In this document: positions 41,430 through 48,170 of the stretch, in pieces
How positions within the stretch are numbered: position 1 is the stretch's first letter
Layout of the letters: each line of letters opens with the position of its first letter
The notes under the pieces: generated by a model
The model's input: only the letters and a program-made list of their open reading frames with translations
What the model was told of the DNA's origin: nothing
Database searches by the model: none
Translations under genes and position numbers: made by a program
DNA from: an uncultured Lachnospiraceae bacterium
GTDB lineage: Bacteria > Bacillota > Clostridia > Lachnospirales > Lachnospiraceae
Assembly (NCBI GenBank): GCA_944381475.1
Contig: CALWLH010000014.1
Location: forward strand, 1 to 53,478
Direction of reading: 5' to 3'
DNA: 53,478 nt

Positions 41430-41526
41430 GAGGTTTGAAGGTAGACTGCAAATCTGCCGTGACGGCACAGCCAGTGCGTCGGTAAGAGGTAAGAATACAA
41501 ACCCCAAAAATCCGCGGACAGGCGGA
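41430..41526 (+). ncRNA. Structured leader RNA with cobalamin-riboswitch-like core
   Basis: A closing stem GGTTTG/CAAACC (41432-41437, 41498-41503) holds two hairpins: GGTAGA-CTGCAAA-TCTGCC (41440-41458) and GACGGCAC-AGCCA-GTGCGTC (41461-41480, one bulged G). GGTAAGAGGTAAGAATA then leads back into the closing stem. The elements GAA, TGCAAAT, GACGG...GCCA and TAAGAATAC occur in the same order as in cobalamin riboswitches (GGGAA, GTGCAAATC, the CGG..CCGCCACTG region, TCAGAATACC), but several key bases differ. A TCCGC/GCGGA stem follows at 41511-41526. No terminator is seen, so any switch would act on translation of the TTG-started gene downstream. Confidence 0.45.
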
Positions 41527-41578
41527 GAATAAAAAGACAGAAGGATGGACTTAGAGTCCAAAAGCTGAGGTATAAACT

Positions 41579-42184
41579 TTGAAAAAAAAATTATTTCTGT
41601 TTGATCTTGATTCCACGATCACAAAAAAAGAGATCCTGCCGGAGATTGCCGGACAGGTACAGATGAGCCAGCAGATGAAGGAGCTGACGGAGCGGGCCAT
41701 GAGGGGAGAAATTCCCTTTTTGCAGAGCTTTTCGGAGCGGGTGGATCTGTTAAAGGAGATTCCTGTTCCCACGGTGCGAAGCATCATCTCCCAGATTCCC
41801 TTAAATGAGGAGCTGGTGGAATTTATCAAGGAAAACCGGGAAAACTGCTATGTGGTTACGGGAAATCTGGATGTGTGGATCTGCGACCTGATGGAGTCCA
41901 TCGGCTTAAAGGATCATTATTACTGCTCCAAGGGAAGAACCGATGAAACCGGAGAGTGGCTTCTGGGGATTGATGAGATCATCGACAAGGGAAGGACCAT
42001 CAGAAGCTTTCCCCACCCCTTCGTGGCTGTGGGGGACGGCAATAACGATGCGGAGATGATCGGACTGGCGGATGTGGGAATCGGCTTTGGAGGCGTCAGG
42101 CCCATCGCCACAGCCCTGCTGAATAACGCGACCCACGCGGTATATACGGAGGAAAAGCTATGTCAGCTTCTAAGACAATTGTGA
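41579..42184 (+). CDS. HAD-family phosphatase (SerB-like, HAD-IB)
   Basis: A 201-residue cytosolic phosphatase. Motif I is FLFDLDSTITKKE (nucleophile Asp9). A helical cap domain lies at about 20-75. Motif II is VVTGNLD. The motif III Lys lies in KGR, and motif IV is VAVGDGNNDAEMIGLADVGIGFGG. It resembles phosphoserine phosphatase, but the substrate is more likely set by its operon. The start codon is TTG, with GAGG 8-9 bp upstream, which may keep its level low. Two further genes follow: the first overlaps it by 25 bp and the second begins 66 bp later. Confidence 0.9.
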   Translation: MKKKLFLFDLDSTITKKEILPEIAGQVQMSQQMKELTERAMRGEIPFLQSFSERVDLLKEIPVPTVRSIISQIPLNEELVEFIKENRENCYVVTGNLDVWICDLMESIGLKDHYYCSKGRTDETGEWLLGIDEIIDKGRTIRSFPHPFVAVGDGNNDAEMIGLADVGIGFGGVRPIATALLNNATHAVYTEEKLCQLLRQL

Positions 42185-42810
42185 TCAGCTGTGCCGGTAT
42201 GGGCACAAGACTGGGGATGGGATACCCCAAGGCTCTGGTGGATGTGGCGGGAAAGCCCCTGCTGGTGCGCCAGCTGGAGCTGCTGAAGGACTATGACGAT
42301 GTACGGGTGGTGATCGGCTACCAGTACGAGAAGGTTATCGAGATGGTGAACGCCGTCCGCAGGGATGTAACCTTTGTGTTTAACCATGAGTACAAGACTA
42401 CGGGAACCGGCGCCAGCTTTTTAAAAGGAACAGCCTATGGCCGGGACATGGTGGTTGCCCTGGACGGGGATCTTTTGGTTCACCCGGAGGATCTGAAGAG
42501 GGTGCTTGAAAGCGAGGAGGAGTGCATCGGAGGAACCACACCCACCACAGACAATCCGGTGCTGATGAGCACAGAGATGACGCCGGAGGGGCTTGTGGTA
42601 ACAGAATTCAGCCGTGACAAGGGGGAGTATGAGTGGACGGGACTGGCGCAGGTGAAGACCAGCCGCCTAGGAACCACCCAGGGACATGTGTATTACCTGC
42701 TGGAGCCGCTACTGCCTCTAAAGATGGAAAAGATCCGCACAAAGGAGATCGATACCATGGAGGATTACCGCAACGCGGTGGCCTGGGTCAGAAACGGTTA
42801 CAGGGACTGA
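42160..42810 (+). CDS. LicC-like sugar/choline-phosphate nucleotidyltransferase
   Basis: A 216-residue enzyme of the nucleotidyltransferase superfamily. The nucleotide-binding signature is ISCAGMGTRLGMGYPKALVDV, with the conserved Arg and Lys. The metal-binding acidic site is VVALDGDLLVHPEDL, and TGTGASFLKGTAYG lies in the acceptor region. Such proteins join NTP to a phosphate such as phosphocholine, phosphoethanolamine or a sugar phosphate. GGAGG lies 7 bp upstream, inside the HAD gene, giving translational coupling. A second nucleotidyltransferase domain follows in the next gene, so the two may act on different substrates. Specificity is unknown. Confidence 0.85.
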   Translation: MSASKTIVISCAGMGTRLGMGYPKALVDVAGKPLLVRQLELLKDYDDVRVVIGYQYEKVIEMVNAVRRDVTFVFNHEYKTTGTGASFLKGTAYGRDMVVALDGDLLVHPEDLKRVLESEEECIGGTTPTTDNPVLMSTEMTPEGLVVTEFSRDKGEYEWTGLAQVKTSRLGTTQGHVYYLLEPLLPLKMEKIRTKEIDTMEDYRNAVAWVRNGYRD

Positions 42811-42864
42811 GCTTGTCCCTGGCAAAAGGTTTGGAAAGGAGCGGCAGGGGGGAAGCTTCCTGCC
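42801..42864 (+). promoter_or_regulatory. Tandem intercistronic hairpins
   Basis: CAGGGAC/GTCCCTG (42801-42807, 42815-42821) spans the stop codon of the LicC-like gene. GGCAGG/CCTGCC (42843-42848, 42859-42864) with GGAAGCTTCC inside ends 12 bp before the next ATG. The only ribosome-site-like sequence (GGAAAGGAG, 42833-42841) is far upstream, so folding may bring it close to the start or set the translation rate. Confidence 0.5.
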
Positions 42865-42876
42865 GGATTTTAAAGT

Positions 42877-44700
42877 ATGCAGACAATTATACTTGCCGCC
42901 GGAATGGGCCGGCGGCTTCGGGAGCTGACCGCAAAAAACGCGAAATGCATGGTATCTCTGGGGGGAATCCCCATGATCCAGAGGATGCTCACCCAACTGG
43001 ACGGACGGAACATGAGTCGGATTATTCTGGTGGTGGGCTACCAGGCGGAGGGGCTTGCGGCGTTTGTAAAGTCCTTGGGATTAAAGACGGAAATCCTCTT
43101 TGTGACAAACAGGGATTATGAGGTCACCAACAATATCTACTCCCTGTCCCTGACAAGGGACTACCTTTTGGAGGAGGACACCCTCCTCTTAGAATCCGAC
43201 TCCGTGATGGAGGATGGGGTTCTGGATAAGATTCTGGATCACCCATTCCCCAATCTGGCGCTTGTGGCAAAACCGGAAATCTGGATGAACGGAGCGGTGG
43301 TTTCCCTGGATTCCGAGGGCAATATCAGCCATTTTGTCAGTGCGGTGAATTTCCGCTACGGCAGTATGCAGGAATATTATAAGACGGCAAATATCTATAA
43401 GTTCAGCAGAGAATTCCTCGCGGGCACCTATGTGCCCTTCCTGGAGGCATACGCAAAGGCCTTCGGCCGCACCAGGTTTTATGAATCCGTGCTGAAGGTC
43501 ATTGCCCTTCAGGAGCGTCCTGTGATCAAGGCTCTGGAGCTCACCCAGGAGCGCTGGTATGAGATCAATGATATCCAGGATCTGGACATTGCGGAATCCA
43601 TCTTTGCCACAGGGGACGACAAGCTGACCAAGTATATGAAGCGCTTCGGAGGATACTGGAGATATCCGAAGCTGTTGGATTTCTGCTATCTTGTAAACCC
43701 CTTCTTCCCCAATGAGCGGTTTATGGATGAGATGCGCGCAAACTTTGACACGCTGATCAGGGAATATCCCTCCGGAATGGGGGTCAACAGCCTGCTGGCG
43801 GGAAAATATTTTGGGCTTCACCCGGAAAATGTGGTGGTTGGAAACGGCACCTCGGAGCTGATCAAGTCCCTGATGGAGCATGTGGCGCGGATGCAGGGAA
43901 AAATCGGCATGATCTACCCCACCTTTGAGGAATATCCCCACCGGATGAGGGAGGAGGACATTATTCCCTTCCCGGGCATGGGGGAGGACTTTGACTATCA
44001 GGCCGAGGCCCTGATGAAATTCTATGATGAACAGGACATCGCCGCCCTGATTCTGATTAACCCGGACAACCCTTCCGGCCATTTCATCCACCGGGGAGAT
44101 CTTTTGCGGCTGGCGGACTGGGCCGAAAGGAAGGGGTGCCTGCTGGTGGTGGACGAGTCCTTTGTGGATTTTGCAGACTGTGAGGAGAAAACCTCCCTTT
44201 TGGAGCAGGAGATCATCGACGCCCATCCGGCCCTGGTGGTGTTAAAGAGCATCTCCAAGTCCTTCGGCGTGGCGGGGCTGCGCTTAGGGATTCTGGCCGC
44301 GGCAGACCTGGATATGATCGCCTTTATGAAGAAGGATGTGGCCATCTGGAATATCAACTCCTTTGCAGAGTACTATATGCAGATCATCGAGAAGTACCAG
44401 GAGGACTACCAGGAGGCCCTGGAGCGCTTTAAGGATGTGCGGCGCAGATATGTACAGGCGCTTAAGAAAATCCGGAGCCTGAAGGTATATCCCTCCCAGG
44501 CGAATTACATCCTGTGCAGAGTGGAAAATGGGATGAGCTCCAGAAGGCTGGCGGATATTCTCTTAAACCGCTATAACATCCTCATCAAGGATCTGTCCAC
44601 CAAGACGGGCTTTGAGGGGGGCAGCTACATTCGTCTTGCTGTGAAAACTGACGAGGAAAACGAAGCGCTGGTGAAGGCCCTGGCGGAGGTACTGGGGTAG
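42877..44700 (+). CDS. Bifunctional nucleotidyltransferase / PLP-dependent aminotransferase-fold enzyme
   Basis: A 607-residue fusion. Residues 1 to about 240 are a nucleotidyltransferase: IILAAGMGRRLRELTAKNAK, then the acidic LLLESDSV near 105-110, then WYEINDIQDLDIAE. Residues about 255-607 are a fold-type I PLP enzyme of the HisC/CobD branch: GNGTSELIKSL, INPDNPSG (394-401), VVDESFVDF (Asp426) and SISKSFGVAGLRLGILA with the Schiff-base Lys461, ending SYIRLAVKTDEEN. It could make an amine or amino-alcohol phosphate and activate it as an NDP derivative, since CobD and capsule enzymes of this branch decarboxylate phospho-threonine or phospho-serine. That chemistry is inference. The ribosome site is poor, and an in-frame TAA just upstream fixes the ATG. 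It ends in a strong terminator. Confidence 0.88.
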   Translation: MQTIILAAGMGRRLRELTAKNAKCMVSLGGIPMIQRMLTQLDGRNMSRIILVVGYQAEGLAAFVKSLGLKTEILFVTNRDYEVTNNIYSLSLTRDYLLEEDTLLLESDSVMEDGVLDKILDHPFPNLALVAKPEIWMNGAVVSLDSEGNISHFVSAVNFRYGSMQEYYKTANIYKFSREFLAGTYVPFLEAYAKAFGRTRFYESVLKVIALQERPVIKALELTQERWYEINDIQDLDIAESIFATGDDKLTKYMKRFGGYWRYPKLLDFCYLVNPFFPNERFMDEMRANFDTLIREYPSGMGVNSLLAGKYFGLHPENVVVGNGTSELIKSLMEHVARMQGKIGMIYPTFEEYPHRMREEDIIPFPGMGEDFDYQAEALMKFYDEQDIAALILINPDNPSGHFIHRGDLLRLADWAERKGCLLVVDESFVDFADCEEKTSLLEQEIIDAHPALVVLKSISKSFGVAGLRLGILAAADLDMIAFMKKDVAIWNINSFAEYYMQIIEKYQEDYQEALERFKDVRRRYVQALKKIRSLKVYPSQANYILCRVENGMSSRRLADILLNRYNILIKDLSTKTGFEGGSYIRLAVKTDEENEALVKALAEVLG

Positions 44701-44705
44701 AAAAA

Positions 44706-44740
44706 ACCCGGGAACATGGAAGCTGTTCCCGGGTCTTTTC
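44706..44740 (+). terminator. Terminator of the HAD/nucleotidyltransferase operon
   Basis: ACCCGGGAACA (44706-44716) and TGTTCCCGGGT (44724-44734) form a perfect 11-bp stem, with A-rich DNA before and CTTTTC after. It can serve the convergent ABC operon too. Confidence 0.9.
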
Positions 44741-44777
44741 ATGGGCTCTTAAGCCGGATTTGTAAACGCTTTTTCTG

Positions 44778-46202
44778 TTATACCTCTTTCCTTGTAAAGC
44801 CGTCATATCCGATAAGCAGAAATACCACCATATGGACGATGATATTGCCCACGGCGAAGGACAGGCTGTGGTGGGGGAACAGGCTCTGCCCCTGCATGAT
44901 GGAGTTTAGACCTGTATTTGCAAAGAGCAGGTAACGTCCCCAGTCAAAGCCGAAGCCTGCCAGGATGGCGGTGATGGTGCTGCCCGCCAGCAAAACTCCC
45001 ACACTGAGGCCGATGGACAGAGCGGAGCTTCTCATAAATGAGGAGATCATAAAGGCCAGGGTTATGGTGACAATGGCATCCACCAGGGCAAAGAGGTAGG
45101 GGCTTAGGGTGAGGGCAAACACACTCCTAGAAACCACCTGCCCGTTTTCAAAGGTGAGATATACCGCGTCGCTTCCCTCTGCGCCAAATATAAGATTAGA
45201 CAGTATTGTCAGCCCCAGTGTTACTGCTGTGAGAAATGCGGTGAGTGTCAGCAGGGTAAGGTATTTGCTGAAGTAGATCTTTCCCCGCTTTACAGGGTTT
45301 AGCAGCAAAAACTTGATGGTTCCCTGGGAGAACTCGCTGGCGATAATGCCTCCAGCGATGACGATGATCATGATTGAAACCAGGGTCACCATTAAGGAGC
45401 CGGAGTCCACATTGTCCCAGAAGGGGGTGTTGTATGTGTAATCTGCCTCTCCGCCTATGATGGCATTGATGTCGGAGGCATCAGCATTCATCACGCAGTA
45501 GCGGATATTGTTTGTCATGCGGTAATTGGCGATCTCATACTTTTCCAGGGCAGTGTAGTAACTGTCGGGATAGTCCTCCTCATTCCAATCCTTGTAAAAA
45601 TCCAGGGTTTGCTCTGCATCTACCAGGGTGTCCACAAGCTCTAAGCGCCAGTCCTCGGGATTCTTATCCAGCCCGTACTGGATGATGGTGCTGTAATTTT
45701 TGTAGCTGTAGCTGGAGGGCTCCAGGTTGTCAACCATGATGTGGCAGTAGCCGGAGTAATCCCCTGTCTTAATGCAATCGATAATGGCGTCAAAGGCCTT
45801 CTGGGCTGTTTCCTTCTCTGACTGGGTGTAGCCTATTTCGTCCACATCGTGGACAATATAGTAAAATTCGTAGAAGGCATTGGACAGGGCCTCTCCCTGC
45901 CAGCTCTGATCATCACTCCAATACTCAACATCGTAGACCTCCAGCTCCAGCATGGCCTCGTACATTGCGATCTGCATCTGGCCCATGGAGTCGGAGGCAT
46001 CTGTGGTCTCCTTCATCCATTCAAGCTCGGATTCCACATAAGCCTGATCCGGCAACCAGTAATAGTAGTTGGATGTAAGCCTGTTTATCAGAAACTGGAA
46101 TCCCACTGTGCCAATCAGCAGGAGCGCAAGCATCACATAGGTTCCCTTTCTGCAAAAGATCTTCTGATATTCGTTATAAATAAGCTTAAGCAATCTGCTC
46201 AC
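44778..46202 (-). CDS. ABC-2 type transporter permease with large extracellular domain
   Basis: A 474-residue membrane protein. One helix at about 20-40 is followed by an extracytoplasmic domain of roughly 230 residues, rich in Asp/Glu/Tyr (WMKETTDASDSMGQMQIAMYEAMLELEVYD and similar). Five or six C-terminal helices follow (SLMVTLVSIMIIVIAGGIIASEFSQGTIKFLLLNPVKRGKIYFSKY, the ABC-2 signature). Such permeases export peptides, lipids or drugs, or confer immunity. It overlaps the ATPase gene by 17 bp and is last in a three-gene operon. Confidence 0.9.
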   Translation of the reverse strand: MSRLLKLIYNEYQKIFCRKGTYVMLALLLIGTVGFQFLINRLTSNYYYWLPDQAYVESELEWMKETTDASDSMGQMQIAMYEAMLELEVYDVEYWSDDQSWQGEALSNAFYEFYYIVHDVDEIGYTQSEKETAQKAFDAIIDCIKTGDYSGYCHIMVDNLEPSSYSYKNYSTIIQYGLDKNPEDWRLELVDTLVDAEQTLDFYKDWNEEDYPDSYYTALEKYEIANYRMTNNIRYCVMNADASDINAIIGGEADYTYNTPFWDNVDSGSLMVTLVSIMIIVIAGGIIASEFSQGTIKFLLLNPVKRGKIYFSKYLTLLTLTAFLTAVTLGLTILSNLIFGAEGSDAVYLTFENGQVVSRSVFALTLSPYLFALVDAIVTITLAFMISSFMRSSALSIGLSVGVLLAGSTITAILAGFGFDWGRYLLFANTGLNSIMQGQSLFPHHSLSFAVGNIIVHMVVFLLIGYDGFTRKEV

Positions 46203-47136
46203 CTCCCTCGGCGGTTATCTCAAGGAACACATCCTCTAAGTGCCTGTTGGTCACGGGCAGCACGGTGTAGATGGTGAAATTGTCCGAGAACAAAAAGTGG
46301 TTCAGCCGGCCGATGTAGGTATCCCCCAGCTCGCTGCTGTAGGTAAGCTCGAAGTGGGTATCGTCCATCACATGTCCCGTAAGCTCTGTAAACTGCTCCT
46401 TCAGGGCTTCGAAAGCCTCAGCAGCCTTTTCCACATGGTAGTGGAAGGTGAGGGTTGTACCCCTGGACTGGGCTACCAGCTCGTCGATGGTCTTTACATC
46501 CACAATGGAGCCCTTCATAATGATGCCCACCCGGTCGCACATCAGCTCCATCTCCGACATCATGTGGCTGGAAACCAGGACGCAGACCCCTTCCTGGTGG
46601 GCCAGCTTTTTTAGTATGTCCCTGAGACTCTTGATACCCGCCGGGTCAAGGCCGTTGGTGGGTTCGTCAAGAATCAGGACCTTGGGGTGGTGGAGTAATG
46701 CCTGGGCCAGGCCGAGACGCTGCTTCATACCCAGGGAATACTTGGACACCTTCTCATTTATACGGTTTGAGAGACCCACCAGCTCCACCACCTCCATGAT
46801 GCGCTCCTGGGTGATGCCCTTTCGCATCCTGGCGTACTGGCGGAGGTTTTGAAGCCCCGTCATGTACTTGTATGTCTCCGGGTTTTCCACGATTCCCCCC
46901 ATGCACTCCATAGCGCCCACGAAATCCTTCTCCACATCGTGGCCGCATACGGTGATGGTGCCGGAGTCGATGGCAAGAAGGCCGACGATCATCTTTATGG
47001 TGGTGGTTTTTCCTGCTCCGTTGGGGCCCAAGAAGCCAAAGACCTCGCCCTCGTTTAAGGTCATAGTCACATTGTTTAAAACCTGGCGCTTACCAAAATA
47101 TTTGTTCAGTCCCCTGATCTCTATCGCTGCATTCAT
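46186..47136 (-). CDS. ABC transporter ATP-binding protein
   Basis: A 316-residue ATPase for the permease downstream. It has Walker A FLGPNGAGKTTT (about 38-46), signature KYSLGMKQRLGLAQALL, Walker B VLILDEPTNGLDP and the H-loop SSHMMSEME. The C-terminal 90 residues are an accessory domain typical of exporters of the CcmA/NatA/BcrA type. The start chosen has AAGGAGG 7 bp upstream and overlaps the previous gene's stop by 4 bp (ATGA), a sign of coupled translation. The substrate is unknown. Confidence 0.95.
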   Translation of the reverse strand: MNAAIEIRGLNKYFGKRQVLNNVTMTLNEGEVFGFLGPNGAGKTTTIKMIVGLLAIDSGTITVCGHDVEKDFVGAMECMGGIVENPETYKYMTGLQNLRQYARMRKGITQERIMEVVELVGLSNRINEKVSKYSLGMKQRLGLAQALLHHPKVLILDEPTNGLDPAGIKSLRDILKKLAHQEGVCVLVSSHMMSEMELMCDRVGIIMKGSIVDVKTIDELVAQSRGTTLTFHYHVEKAAEAFEALKEQFTELTGHVMDDTHFELTYSSELGDTYIGRLNHFLFSDNFTIYTVLPVTNRHLEDVFLEITAEGGEQIA

Positions 47137-47909
47137 TGGCTGCCTCCTTCTCTGGGTACACTGGTGAAGGGATTTGGGCTGTCCAATTGGGAGTCGATCC
47201 AGCTGATTTTCCACTGCCCATCCTCGTAGAGAAGCTCCCCGCTGTATGCTATGGCGCCGGTGGTGCGAAGTCCGCCCTCATAGTAGGTTAACTCATCGTC
47301 AGCTCCCTCTTCAGTATCCTTGATCTCTGTGTCTGAGGGGGTCATATCTTCGAATATCATATCATCAGTCATGTCCCCTGAGAAAGCGCCCTCCTCGTAA
47401 TATATGTCCCACCGGGTGTCAAGCATGGGGAAGGAACAGCACCCATAGCTGTCTATCACGATTTCCGTAGCCATGGTAAAGGCGGCGGCGCCGGGACCGT
47501 TCTTTTTCAGCTCCAGCTGGGATATGTTGCAGTTATAGCTGGTGATATATCCTGGCATGTCGTCCTCATAGGCCAGATAGCGGACGCTTCCCAGCATGTC
47601 GGCCTTCCTTGGGTAATAATCATATTGCGAATCAAAGCTGTCAGTCCAGTATTCCTTTACTATCTCCGACAGGGTGTTATAGAGGGCATCCTGCTCTGCG
47701 GAGGTTTTCTCGTAACCGTACTGAGCCTGACTGTCCGGCGCTACGCTGGCCTGGGCAAGCGCCTGGGCGTAGTCCGACAGGACCTTTTGCATATCCTCCC
47801 TGCCGTTTGAAAAGCGCCCATAGTCGATAGCCACATAGATGGAGGTTCCAAGTACCAGCACGCCCCCCAGGAGCAGGCCCCGGTTGGTTCGTTTCCAGAA
47901 GTTTCTCAT
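47133..47909 (-). CDS. Membrane-anchored protein of ABC operon, function unknown
   Basis: A 258-residue protein with one N-terminal transmembrane helix (about residues 12-30, LLLGGVLVLGTSIYVAIDYG) and an acidic, Tyr/Asp-rich exterior part (YWTDSFDSQYDYYPRKADM, DTRWDIYYEEGAFSGDMTDD, YYEGGLRTTGAIAYSG). I do not recognise the family. Its position as first gene of the operon, and an exterior composition like that of the permease's own extracellular domain, suggest a transport accessory or sensor (inference). GGAGAGG lies 5 bp before the ATG; a TTG 3 bp upstream is an alternative start. Confidence 0.75.
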   Translation of the reverse strand: MRNFWKRTNRGLLLGGVLVLGTSIYVAIDYGRFSNGREDMQKVLSDYAQALAQASVAPDSQAQYGYEKTSAEQDALYNTLSEIVKEYWTDSFDSQYDYYPRKADMLGSVRYLAYEDDMPGYITSYNCNISQLELKKNGPGAAAFTMATEIVIDSYGCCSFPMLDTRWDIYYEEGAFSGDMTDDMIFEDMTPSDTEIKDTEEGADDELTYYEGGLRTTGAIAYSGELLYEDGQWKISWIDSQLDSPNPFTSVPREGGSQ

Positions 47910-47957
47910 CAATTCCTCTCCTTCCTCCTGCCTGTTTCGGCAGGAAAACTAAAAAGC

Positions 47958-48002
47958 AGTATAGCACAGGATGGGGAAATAAAATACTTAAGAATTCTTA
48001 AG
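47958..48002 (-). promoter_or_regulatory. ABC-operon promoter with upstream palindrome
   Basis: On the minus strand an extended -10 box (TGCTATACT, with TATACT at 47958-47963) has a poor -35. In its place, a perfect 16-bp palindrome, CTTAAGAATTCTTAAG (47987-48002), ends 23 bp upstream of the -10 box. A weak -35 plus a palindrome suggests control by an activator or other dimeric regulator. CCTGCC/GGCAGG flanks near 47926-47944 can form a leader hairpin. Confidence 0.55.
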
Positions 48003-48087
48003 ATATCAGAGTTAAAAGGTTTATTTTTTTAGATGGCGTTTTATAGAAGCTTCAAAGGAAAATATTCTTTATTTTTTAAATTACGTA

Positions 48088-48116
48088 TTGAGAAAATCCC
48101 TGCTATCGGATATAAT
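48088..48116 (+). promoter_or_regulatory. Sigma-A promoter of the phosphoglucomutase gene
   Basis: TTGAGA (48088-48093) and a consensus TATAAT (48111-48116) are 17 bp apart. Confidence 0.78.
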
Positions 48117-48170
48117 ATTTACAGGTTGGCGAGACGCCGGCACTGGTAAAAGAAAACAGGAGGTTTTCCC

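Noticed and set aside
41430-41503. Purine-type three-way junction or ZTP/THF riboswitch
   Set aside because: The loops do not offer the purine-type kissing pairs, and the ZTP and THF signature strings are absent. The cobalamin-like order of short motifs fits better, though imperfectly.
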